Source of the DNA: JAVWHP01 sp036639955
GTDB lineage: Bacteria > Bacillota_I > Bacilli_A > Erysipelotrichales > Erysipelotrichaceae
Assembly: GCA_036639955.1 (NCBI GenBank)
Contig: JAVWHP010000012.1
Span: 1 to 34,936, forward strand
Length of the DNA stretch: 34,936 nt
Reading direction: 5' to 3'
Shown here: one piece after another, positions 25,213-31,849 of the stretch
Numbering within the stretch: the first letter of the stretch is position 1
How the letters are laid out: the number at the start of each line of letters is the position of its first letter
Notes under the pieces: model-generated
Databases searched by the model: none
What the model was told of the DNA's origin: nothing
The model's input: only the letters and a program-made list of their open reading frames with translations
Made by a program: the position numbers and the translations under genes

Positions 25213-26802
25213 ATGATTGCAACTAACAATGTAGCCGTACGCTTTGGTGGACGAACTTTATATGAAAATGTTAATTTAAAATTTAGTGATGGAAACTGTT
25301 ATGGTTTAATAGGTGCTAATGGTGCTGGTAAATCTACTTTCCTTAGAGTATTAAGTGGAGAATTAGAACCTAATGATGGGAATGTAGTAATGAACCCTAA
25401 TGAGACCTTATTTACATTAAAACAGGATCACTTTGCTTATGATGATAAGACTGTATTAGAAACTGTAATGATGGGAAATGCTAAATTATTTGAAATTATG
25501 CATGAAAAAGATGCTCTATATGCTAAAGAAGATTTTAATGAAGAAGATGGTATTAAAGCCGGAGAATTAGAAGGAATCTTTGCTGAATTAGATGGATGGA
25601 ATGCTGAAAGTAATGCAGCTACTTTATTAAATGGACTAGGTATTGATACTGAATTACATGATAAATTAATGAGTGAATTAAGTGGAGATATAAAAGTAAA
25701 AGTTCTTTTATGCCAAGCACTATTTGGTAATCCAGATACATTGTTATTAGATGAACCTACTAACCATTTAGACCTAGCAGCAATTGCTTGGTTAGAACGT
25801 TTCTTAATTAACTATGATAAAACTGTAATAGTAGTATCTCATGATAGACACTTCTTAAATAAAGTATGTACACATATCGCAGATGTAGACTTTGGAAAAA
25901 TTAAAATATTCTCTGGTAACTATGATTTCTGGTATGAGTCAAGTCAATTAATATCTAAACAATTAAAAGACGCTAATAAGAAAAAAGAAGAAAAGATGAA
26001 AGAACTAGAAGACTTTATAGCAAGATTTGCTGCAAATGCTTCTAAATCTAAACAAGCAACATCAAGAAAGAAAACATTAGATAAAATTTCATTAGATGAT
26101 ATACAACCAAGTACTAGAAAGTATCCATATATAGAATTTAAACCAGAAAAAGAATCAGGTAAGTCAATTTTATTTGTCGAAAACTTATCTAAAACTGTAG
26201 ATGATGTTAAACTTATAAATAATGTTTCATTTAATATTATGAAAGGCGATAAAATTGCTTTAATTGGTGATCCTATTGCTACTACATTATTATTAAGATT
26301 AATAATTGGAGAAGTAGAACCTGATGAAGGTACTATTCAATTAGGTCAAACGATCGTTACTTCATATGCACCTAATGATAATCAAAAGTACTTTACTGGA
26401 GAAGAAAGTATTTGTGAATGGTTATCTAATTATTCTAATGTAGATGATATGTCATATATTAGAGGATTCCTCGGAAGAATGCTTTTCTCTGGAGAAGAAG
26501 CTTTAAAACAAGTTAATGTATTAAGTGGAGGAGAGAAAGCTAGATGTATGCTTTCAAAATCAATGCTTGAAGCACCTAATTTATTGTTATTAGATGATCC
26601 TACTAACCATCTAGATTTGGAATCAATTACTGCTTTAAATAATTCTTTAACTTCTTATAAGAGTGAATTAATATTTGTTTCTCATGACCATCAATTTATA
26701 TCTACTATAGCTAATAGAATAATAGAGATTACTGAAGATGGAATAATCGATAGAAGAATGAATTATGATGATTATCTTTTAAATGTTTATGGAATAGACT
26801 AG
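25213..26802 (+). CDS. ABC-F family ATPase with one degenerate composite ATP site (YbiT/YkpA-like)
   Basis: A 529-aa soluble protein with two ABC domains and no membrane segment. ABC-F proteins act on ribosomes. Domain 1: Walker A GANGAGKS (34-41), signature LSGD (156-159), Walker B with D180 and E181, H210. The linker (about 245-300) is lysine-rich and helical, as in translation factors of this family. Domain 2: the Walker A position reads GDPIATTL (352-359), with no lysine; signature LSGG (437-440); D462 replaces the catalytic glutamate; H491. Thus the site built from Walker A/B of domain 2 and the signature of domain 1 is altered in all three elements, while the other is intact. An in-frame ATG at 25198 overlaps GGAGGT; ATG 25213 is the true start. 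Confidence 0.92.
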   Translation: MIATNNVAVRFGGRTLYENVNLKFSDGNCYGLIGANGAGKSTFLRVLSGELEPNDGNVVMNPNETLFTLKQDHFAYDDKTVLETVMMGNAKLFEIMHEKDALYAKEDFNEEDGIKAGELEGIFAELDGWNAESNAATLLNGLGIDTELHDKLMSELSGDIKVKVLLCQALFGNPDTLLLDEPTNHLDLAAIAWLERFLINYDKTVIVVSHDRHFLNKVCTHIADVDFGKIKIFSGNYDFWYESSQLISKQLKDANKKKEEKMKELEDFIARFAANASKSKQATSRKKTLDKISLDDIQPSTRKYPYIEFKPEKESGKSILFVENLSKTVDDVKLINNVSFNIMKGDKIALIGDPIATTLLLRLIIGEVEPDEGTIQLGQTIVTSYAPNDNQKYFTGEESICEWLSNYSNVDDMSYIRGFLGRMLFSGEEALKQVNVLSGGEKARCMLSKSMLEAPNLLLLDDPTNHLDLESITALNNSLTSYKSELIFVSHDHQFISTIANRIIEITEDGIIDRRMNYDDYLLNVYGID

Positions 26803-26857
26803 TAAATACTATATTTACAGAGGTTTATTCCCTTAATGAAGGCTTAATACTTAAATA

Positions 26858-26883
26858 TTTGTTAGTTTAAATAAACTAACAAA
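26858..26883. repeat. 26-bp palindrome, copy 1 of an inverted pair
   Basis: TTTGTTAGTTTA and its exact complement flank a central AA. The reverse complement of this 26-mer is found exactly at 26933-26958. No T tract follows on either strand, so it is not a simple terminator. Confidence 0.85.
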
Positions 26884-26903
26884 CAACTATTTACTTACGA
26901 TTT

Positions 26904-26935
26904 AAGAAAATCATTAAATATGGTTTTCTTTTTTT
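26904..26935 (+). terminator. intrinsic terminator of the ABC-F gene, enclosed by the inverted palindromes
   Basis: Stem AAGAAAATCA / TGGTTTTCTT (one G-U pair), 7-nt loop and seven T. It lies about 100 bp past the ABC-F stop, between two copies of a 26-bp palindrome. Confidence 0.8.
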
Positions 26936-26958
26936 GTTAGTTTATTTAAACTAACAAA
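26933..26958. repeat. 26-bp palindrome, copy 2 of an inverted pair
   Basis: TTTGTTAGTTTA and its exact complement flank a central TT; this is the exact reverse complement of the copy at 26858-26883. The two copies can pair with each other to enclose the terminator hairpin. Confidence 0.85.
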
Positions 26959-27020
26959 GAGTACTGGAATTAATTATTCAATACCTGTTTTTTAGCACTA
27001 TTGATATTCCTTTCAAATAA

Positions 27021-27044
27021 ATAAAAGCCCTATTTCTAGGGCTT
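27021..27044 (-). terminator. intrinsic terminator of the feo operon
   Basis: On the minus strand, AAGCCCTA / TAGGGCTT with loop GAAA, followed by a T-rich tail; just downstream of the last feo gene. Confidence 0.82.
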
Positions 27045-27048
27045 ATAA

Positions 27049-27165
27049 CTATTTTCTCTTAATACATTTCTTAGTGCATGTCGAACAATTGCATTTGTTT
27101 TTTCTAATGCTCCTCACTGCTAAAACCACAGATATGGTAATAATAATAATTATCCCTAAATCCAT
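27049..27165 (-). CDS. FeoB-associated Cys-rich membrane protein
   Basis: A 38-aa protein: one membrane helix (MDLGIIIIITISVVLAVRSI) followed by a short tail with four cysteines (KNKCNCSTCTKKCIKRK). This matches the small FeoB-associated proteins found after feoB in many Firmicutes. Those may help iron transfer or regulation, though their role is not settled. The frame opens upstream at 27249, but that part is antiparallel to nothing useful and lies inside feoB; ATG 27165 overlaps the feoB stop by ten bases and gives the family's usual length. Confidence 0.85.
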   Translation of the reverse strand: MDLGIIIIITISVVLAVRSIRKNKCNCSTCTKKCIKRK

Positions 27166-29168
27166 AAAGAACCTATTTGGAAAATAAGTAATGATACTAT
27201 GTAAGCTATGGATGTTTGATAACCAACTGTAAGAAAAGCTTGGAACCAAGAACGTAACTCACGCTTAGTAGCAGCAAAAGCGGCTATACAAGGCATATAT
27301 AAAACAGTAAAACAAAGGAAAGAGAAGGCACTAAGAGGAGTAAAGATAGACTGAAGAACTAAAGATAACGCTGCATCAGAAGATACCCCACAAAGAACAC
27401 TAAGTGTAGAAACAACACTTTCCTTAGCACTTAGACCTGTAATAAGGGCTGTAGAAGCACGCCAATCATTAAAACCTAAAGGACTAAAAATTGGAGAAAT
27501 AGCATTACCTAACATTGCTAATATAGAGTTAGAAGAATCACTAACCATATTAAACGAAGTATCAACACTCTGAAGGAACCAAATAACAATACTAGCAATA
27601 AATATTACAGTAAATGCTTTCTGAAGAAAGTCTTTTGCTTTTTCCCACATATGAATAAGAACACTTCTTTTATCAGGTAATCTATATGCAGGCAATTCCA
27701 TTATAAATGGAACTGAATCACCTTTAAATATAGTATTTTTAAATAATAAACCAGACAATATAGCAACTAGAATACCAACGCAATAAACTATAAACATTAC
27801 TATACCACCATTATTAGGAAAGAAAGCAGCAGTAATCATAGCATATATTGGTAGCTTAGCACTACAACTCATAAAAGGAGTTAATATGATAGTCATTTTA
27901 CGATCTCTATCACTACTTAAAGTTCTAGTAGACATTATTGCTGGAACACTACAACCAAAGCCAATAAGCATAGGAACAAAACTCTTTCCAGATAATCCAA
28001 TCTTTCTTAGCAAGCTATCCATAACAAACGCTACTCTAGCCATATAACCACTATCCTCTAATAAAGACAAGAAGAAGAATAAAATAACAATGATGGGTAG
28101 GAAGGATAAAACACTTCCTACTCCTACAAAGATACCATCTATAATAAGTGAATGTAACCATAAAGAAACATTATTATTAGTTAAAAACACATCTACATAA
28201 CTACTGAAATTACTAATTCCTAATTCTAAGATAGTTTGTAAATATGCACCAAATACATTAAATGTTAAGTGAAATATCATTAACATTATTCCTAAAAATA
28301 TAGGTATCCCAAAATATTTATGTGTTAATATCTTATCGATTTTCTCACTTCTTATTTGTTCTTTAGTTTCACTATGTTTGCTTACACATTGTTTAATTAA
28401 GTCTTCTATATAATCATAGCGCATATTTGCTAATGCTGCTTCTTTATCTAGATCTAGTTCTGTTTCCATCGATTTTACTATATGTTTTATTATATGTAAG
28501 TCGTCTTTATCTAGATTTAGTAGTTTATAAGTAGGCTCATCTCCTTCTACTAGTTTTGTTGCACAGTAGCGTAGAGGTAGTCCTATTTCTGTAGCATGAT
28601 CTTCAATTATATTTGCTATTGAATGTATAGCCCAGTGTACTTTTCCTGAACAGAAGTCTATATTATGTAGTTGCTTTGGTTCTTTTAATAGTTGTTTAAT
28701 TGTTGTTATAAGATCTGGTATCCCTGATCCTTTGTTTGCTGATATTGGAATAACTGGTATTCCTAATGCTTCTTCTAATGATTTAACATTGATACTATTT
28801 CCGCTGTTTTCTACTTCATCCATCATATTTAATGCTAGAATCATTGGTATGTTTAGTTCCATTAATTGTAATGTTAAATATAAATTTCTTTCAATATTTG
28901 TAGCGTCTACTATATTTATTAGTAGGTTTGGTTTTTCATTTAGTAAATAGTCTCTTGTTACTATTTCTTCATTTGAATATGGTGACAGTGAATATATACC
29001 TGGTAAATCAACTAGTTTTACATCTTTAAGTTGTTTTATTTGTCCTATTTTTTGTTCAACGGTTACTCCTGGAAAGTTTCCAACGTGTTGATTGCTTCCA
29101 GTTAATGCGTTAAATAATGTTGTTTTACCTGAATTTTGATTTCCTGCTAATGCGATTGTATTACTCAT
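27156..29168 (-). CDS. feoB: ferrous iron transporter FeoB
   Basis: Inner-membrane Fe2+ uptake protein; 670 aa. The N-terminal G domain has G1 GNQNSGKTT (8-16), a switch segment HVGNFPGVTVEQK, G3 DLPGIYSL and G4 NMMD. A helical insert follows (to about 270), then the membrane core with the two Gate repeats (MARVAFVMDSLLRKIGLSG, PMLIGFGCSVPAIMSTRTL) and a later PAYRLPDKRSVL segment. All key motifs look intact. The start overlaps the feoA end by eight bases, and the downstream Cys-rich gene overlaps its stop, so the three genes form one operon. Expression is probably repressed by the upstream DtxR-type regulator when iron is sufficient. Confidence 0.97.
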   Translation of the reverse strand: MSNTIALAGNQNSGKTTLFNALTGSNQHVGNFPGVTVEQKIGQIKQLKDVKLVDLPGIYSLSPYSNEEIVTRDYLLNEKPNLLINIVDATNIERNLYLTLQLMELNIPMILALNMMDEVENSGNSINVKSLEEALGIPVIPISANKGSGIPDLITTIKQLLKEPKQLHNIDFCSGKVHWAIHSIANIIEDHATEIGLPLRYCATKLVEGDEPTYKLLNLDKDDLHIIKHIVKSMETELDLDKEAALANMRYDYIEDLIKQCVSKHSETKEQIRSEKIDKILTHKYFGIPIFLGIMLMIFHLTFNVFGAYLQTILELGISNFSSYVDVFLTNNNVSLWLHSLIIDGIFVGVGSVLSFLPIIVILFFFLSLLEDSGYMARVAFVMDSLLRKIGLSGKSFVPMLIGFGCSVPAIMSTRTLSSDRDRKMTIILTPFMSCSAKLPIYAMITAAFFPNNGGIVMFIVYCVGILVAILSGLLFKNTIFKGDSVPFIMELPAYRLPDKRSVLIHMWEKAKDFLQKAFTVIFIASIVIWFLQSVDTSFNMVSDSSNSILAMLGNAISPIFSPLGFNDWRASTALITGLSAKESVVSTLSVLCGVSSDAALSLVLQSIFTPLSAFSFLCFTVLYMPCIAAFAATKRELRSWFQAFLTVGYQTSIAYIVSLLIFQIGSLWI

Positions 29169-29400
29169 CGTTTGTTACCTCCTTTATTTCTATTTGTGAG
29201 GCATCTTCTTTTCTAATGGTTAAGCTATATCCTCGTAGCCCAATTACAATTGGATCTCCCATCGGTGCTACATTTTTAACTTTTATATTTGTATGTGGAG
29301 TTAACCCCATATCTAGTAAATGCCTTCTTAAGGCACCAGTGCCACCTACTTTAGTAATTTTGGCATTTTTTCCTGTTTCTAATTTATCTAATGTTTTCAA
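29161..29400 (-). CDS. feoA: ferrous iron transport protein A
   Basis: A small SH3-like cytosolic protein of about 79 aa that supports FeoB. Family features are visible: LRRHLLDMGLTPHTNIKVKN in the middle and an APMGDPIVIGLRG segment, then SLTIRKEDASQI. The frame could begin at GTG 29406 (giving 81 aa), but that codon is only one base from GAGGTG; TTG 29400 is seven bases away and is preferred. Either way the start is non-ATG. It is the first gene of the feo operon and lies directly behind a promoter flanked by two iron-box-like sites. Confidence 0.93.
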   Translation of the reverse strand: MKTLDKLETGKNAKITKVGGTGALRRHLLDMGLTPHTNIKVKNVAPMGDPIVIGLRGYSLTIRKEDASQIEIKEVTNDE

Positions 29401-29419
29401 AAGCACTCACCTCTTATCT

Positions 29420-29435
29420 GTTAGTCTTGGCTAAC
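29420..29435 (-). promoter_or_regulatory. iron-box-like operator 1 at the feoA start site
   Basis: GTTAG-TCTTGG-CTAAC (plus-strand reading), a 5-6-5 inverted repeat at the predicted transcription start of feoA. It matches a second site at 29491-29506 at 13 of 16 positions. Confidence 0.75.
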
Positions 29436-29444
29436 TTCTTCATT

Positions 29445-29473
29445 ATGATACAGTAGCCTTCATAATATGTCAA
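29445..29473 (-). promoter_or_regulatory. sigma-A promoter of the feo operon
   Basis: On the minus strand, TTGACA (29473-29468), a 17-bp spacer and TATCAT (29450-29445). A perfect -35 with a 5/6 -10. Confidence 0.85.
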
Positions 29474-29490
29474 TATATTTATCAAAAAAA

Positions 29491-29506
29491 GTTAGCCTTG
29501 TGTAAC
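29491..29506 (-). promoter_or_regulatory. iron-box-like operator 2 upstream of the feo promoter
   Basis: GTTAG-CCTTGT-GTAAC (plus-strand reading), 18 bp upstream of the -35. It shares the asymmetrical CTTG centre with operator 1, and the two centres are 71 bp apart. Confidence 0.65.
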
Positions 29507-29514
29507 ATTACCAC

Positions 29515-29539
29515 AAAAAAAGTAGTTTTTGCACTACCT
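29515..29539 (-). terminator. intrinsic terminator of the DtxR-type regulator gene
   Basis: On the minus strand AGGTAGT / ACTACTT (one G-U pair), loop GCAAAA, then seven T. The stop codon lies in the stem. Confidence 0.78.
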
Positions 29540-29908
29540 CTTCTTATAGTTTATTGTAAAAGACGTAAGTTTATTAAAGGTTTCATCAGATATAATATGT
29601 TCAATTTTACATGCATCTATTTCTGCTACTATTTCATTAACTTCTAAAACATCAATAAGAAAATTACGTATTTTTAAATGTCGATTAAGAACAGATTCAG
29701 CTTTAGATCTACCTTGTTTAGTAAGGTAGATATCACCATAGGTCTCTTGTGTAATAAAACCATATTCCTTAAGAACACTCATTGCTTTGTTAACACTAGG
29801 CCTTGAAACTTCTAGCATCTTAGCTACTTCTATTGATTTAATACTACCATTATTTTCTAACAGTAATAATGCTTCAAGATAATCCTCTAATGATTCACCT
29901 AATTTCAT
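29534..29908 (-). CDS. DtxR/MntR-family metal-dependent regulator
   Basis: A 124-aa metalloregulator. A winged helix (about 1-65; EVSRPSVNKAMSVLKEYGF) is followed by a short dimerisation and metal-binding domain (about 66-124). It is MntR-sized, with no SH3-like tail. Expected ligands are D9, E12, H77, C100, E103 and H104 (EDYLE, NRH, DACKIEH). The cysteine at 100 sits where manganese-sensing MntR has glutamate and iron-sensing DtxR/IdeR has cysteine, so Fe2+ is the likely co-repressor. The open frame starts at 29920, but GAGGTG overlaps that ATG; ATG 29908 is preferred. It is transcribed toward feoA and separated from it by a terminator, and probably binds the two GTTAG boxes there. Confidence 0.92.
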   Translation of the reverse strand: MKLGESLEDYLEALLLLENNGSIKSIEVAKMLEVSRPSVNKAMSVLKEYGFITQETYGDIYLTKQGRSKAESVLNRHLKIRNFLIDVLEVNEIVAEIDACKIEHIISDETFNKLTSFTINYKKR

Positions 29909-29935
29909 ATTACACCTCATATTTATTCTCTATAA

Positions 29936-29964
29936 ATTATAACAAACTTAATCTTTAATGTACA
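29936..29964 (-). promoter_or_regulatory. promoter of the DtxR-type regulator gene
   Basis: On the minus strand TGTACA, 17 bp, TATAAT, with a TG extension (TGTTATAAT). No GTTAG-type box is visible here, so clear autoregulation is not seen. Confidence 0.6.
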
Positions 29965-30444
29965 CTCTAATAATATTAACTATGAATATATTATTATACT
30001 TTTAATATGCCTCTATATTATGAATTATAAACACATTAATGGATTGTATTATAAATTAAGAATAGATATTAATTATTGGATATTTGTATCAGCTAAGTTA
30101 AGACGAGTAATGTGTTGAAAAATTGCGTATTAAGTGATAAAAAGAGGAAAACATTGAAAAGTCATTATTTATTTAAGAAAAATCATTGAAAAGTTCTCAA
30201 ATACATACGATAATTACATTGAAAAGTCATAAGAGGTTATTTAGTATGATTTATCGTACAATAGAAAAAGTAATTGAGTAACATATTTAATATTTTCCAC
30301 TTAAACGCTTTTATTGATTATCAAGATGCATTCATATTAAAATTTGTATATTCTCTTAAAATAAAGTTAAGGCAATTTTAAAAAAATATAATTATGTTTT
30401 TTTCTTGTGTTGCTCTAAGAGTAATAAATAATAAAGTAGAATAC
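29965..30444. other. long non-coding region with iterated repeats
   Basis: About 480 bp without a convincing gene on either strand. It contains three spaced copies of CATTGAAAAGT (30152-30230), a near-palindrome GTATGAT-TT-ATCGTAC at 30244-30259, and otherwise AT-rich sequence. It separates the iron block from metK. It may be a remnant of a mobile element or an unrecognised regulatory or replication region. Confidence 0.6.
30152..30230 (+). repeat. three CATTGAAAAGT direct repeats with a 32-33 bp period
   Basis: CATTGAAAAGTCAT at 30152-30165, CATTGAAAAGTTCT at 30184-30197 and CATTGAAAAGTCAT at 30217-30230. The steps are 32 and 33 bp, about three helical turns, so the copies lie on one face of the DNA. 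A weaker relative (GTTGAAAAAT) is at 30114. The arrangement resembles protein-binding iterons or the multiple terminal repeats of IS21-type elements; no transposase is present. Confidence 0.75.
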
Positions 30445-30473
30445 TTGCAAAAGTATTACAAATATGTTTTAAT
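30445..30473 (+). promoter_or_regulatory. sigma-A promoter of the metK riboswitch transcript
   Basis: TTGCAA (30445-30450), 17 bp, TTTAAT (30468-30473). Predicted start at about 30480, immediately before riboswitch stem P1. Confidence 0.75.
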
Positions 30474-30481
30474 AAAGAAGC

Positions 30482-30618
30482 CTTTTTATCTAGAGATGGG
30501 TTAGAGAGTTAGCTCGATAAGCCCACACCAACCTGTGAAAACAAGGTGGTAATGCTAACAACGATAGGAGAACTCTATATTATTATAGGATGCTTTCTCT
30601 CATCGAGAAGGCTTTTTT
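30482..30618 (+). promoter_or_regulatory. SAM riboswitch (S-box superfamily) controlling metK
   Basis: P1 pairs TTTTTATC (30483-30490) with GATAGGAG (30563-30570). AGAGATGGG opens the core. P2 uses GGG (30498-30500) / CCC (30522-30524) and GAG (30504-30506) / CTC (30513-30515) with a kink-turn-like GATAA. P3 is ACCAACCT against AGGTGGT. The P2 loop GTTAG (30508-30512) is complementary to CTAAC (30555-30559), giving the expected pseudoknot. Only three bases separate that pseudoknot strand from P1, so P4 appears absent. The 3' P1 strand GGAGAA can instead pair with TTCTCT (30595-30600), disrupting the terminator. SAM binding would therefore turn metK off. Class assignment within the superfamily is by eye. 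Confidence 0.88.
30592..30618 (+). terminator. riboswitch-controlled terminator
   Basis: Stem GCTTTCTC / GAGAAGGC (one G-U pair), loop TCATC, then six T. Confidence 0.87.
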
Positions 30619-30639
30619 ATACGAAATGGAGGAAATAAA

Positions 30640-31737
30640 ATGAAAAATTATTTATTTACAAGTGAAAGTATTACAGAAGGACATCCAGATAAGATATGTG
30701 ATCAAATGGCAGATGGTATCTTAGATGAAGCATTAAAACAAGATGCTAATTCTAAGATGGCTGTAGAAGCTACTATCAAGGATGATTTTGTATTAATTTA
30801 TGGAGAAGCTAACACAAAAGCTAATTTAGATTATGCTAAAATTGCTAAGGAAGTTATTAAAAGAATAGGTTATACTGAAGATTATGAAGTATTAGTTAAA
30901 GTTAATAAACAGTCTAGTGAAATTAATAATGCTGTAGTACATAATGATGGAGAAATAGGAGCTGGAGACCAAGGACTTATGTTTGGTTATGCTTGTGATG
31001 ATACTCCAAACTATATGCCAATGCCAATAGACTATGCACATAAACTAGCAAAAAGATTAAGTGAAGTTAGAAGAAATTCTAATATATTATTACCGGATGG
31101 TAAGACACAAGTATCTGTTGAATATGAAAATGATAAAGTCAAGAGAATAGATACAGTAGTTGTATCAACCCAACATGTAGCAACAGCTTCATTAGAAGAA
31201 ATTAAAAAACTAGTAATGGATGAAGTAATATTAAAAGTAATAGATCCTAAATTATTAGATGAAAATACTAAGTACTTAATAAATCCAAGTGGTTCATTCA
31301 TCGTAGGAGGATCATTTGGAGACAGTGGAACTACTGGAAGAAAAATAGTAGTAGATACATATGGTGGCATGGGTAGAATTGGAGGAGGTTGTTTCTCTAG
31401 TAAAGATCCAAGTAAAGTAGATAGATCAGCAGCCTACTATTGTAGATATGTAGCTAAGAATATTGTAGCTAATAAACTAGCAAGCAAATGTGAAGTAGAA
31501 GTAGCATACGCAATAGGTAAAGCCTCACCAGTATCTATCATGGTAGATACATTTGGAACAGGAAAATACAGCGATGAAGAAATACTAGCAATCGTAAATA
31601 AGAACTTTAGTTTTGATGTAAAGAACATATTAACTGAACTAGATTTATATAAACCTATATATTCACAAACAAGTTGTTATGGACATTTTGGTAAAGAAAA
31701 TTTCACTTGGGAACGCATTATTGACCTAAAACTATAG
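30640..31737 (+). CDS. metK: S-adenosylmethionine synthetase
   Basis: Cytosolic enzyme that makes SAM from methionine and ATP. The hallmarks are present: FTSESITEGHPDKICDQ (6-22), the GAGDQGLMFGYA hexapeptide region (about 107-118), LLPDGKTQV, GRKIVVDTYGG and KDPSKVDRSAAYY. At 365 aa it is slightly shorter than the usual 380-400. The normally near-invariant glycine-rich block reads GMGRIGGGCFSSKD, where most homologues have RHGGGAFSGKD; three substitutions in a row near the phosphate-binding site are unusual but conservative in size. AATGGAGGAAATAA is the ribosome binding site. The riboswitch upstream gives feedback control by SAM. Confidence 0.97.
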   Translation: MKNYLFTSESITEGHPDKICDQMADGILDEALKQDANSKMAVEATIKDDFVLIYGEANTKANLDYAKIAKEVIKRIGYTEDYEVLVKVNKQSSEINNAVVHNDGEIGAGDQGLMFGYACDDTPNYMPMPIDYAHKLAKRLSEVRRNSNILLPDGKTQVSVEYENDKVKRIDTVVVSTQHVATASLEEIKKLVMDEVILKVIDPKLLDENTKYLINPSGSFIVGGSFGDSGTTGRKIVVDTYGGMGRIGGGCFSSKDPSKVDRSAAYYCRYVAKNIVANKLASKCEVEVAYAIGKASPVSIMVDTFGTGKYSDEEILAIVNKNFSFDVKNILTELDLYKPIYSQTSCYGHFGKENFTWERIIDLKL

Positions 31738-31763
31738 TAAATATATATATTATTAATAAAAAT

Positions 31764-31803
31764 AAGATAAAATTTAAAAAAAAGTTAAATTTTATCTTTT
31801 TTT
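31764..31803 (+). terminator. intrinsic terminator of metK
   Basis: A 14-bp perfect stem (31764-31777 with 31785-31798), 7-nt A-rich loop and seven T. Because it starts with an A tract it could also work in the reverse direction. Confidence 0.9.
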
Positions 31804-31849
31804 ATGTTAAAATTAGCGTAGAGAAAACAAGGAATCAAGGAGGTATTTT

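Noticed and set aside
26802..26818. Terminator right after the ABC-F stop
   Set aside because: GTAAATA-CTA-TATTTAC is a perfect small palindrome but has no T tract; the convincing terminator is at 26904-26935.
26858..26958. The 26-bp palindromes as additional iron boxes
   Set aside because: GTTAG and CTAAC are present but separated by 10 bp rather than 6, and the sites lie at convergent 3' ends, not at a promoter.
29407..29533. Autoregulatory iron box for the DtxR-type gene
   Set aside because: The GTTAG boxes lie downstream of that gene, at the feoA promoter; none is visible at its own promoter (29936-29964).
30152..30230. CRISPR array
   Set aside because: The repeats are only 11-14 bp, there are three, and no cas genes are present; the spacing fits iterons or transposon-end repeats better.
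31032..31370. 112-codon open frame on the minus strand inside metK
   Set aside because: Antisense to a well-conserved gene; no ribosome binding site or family match.
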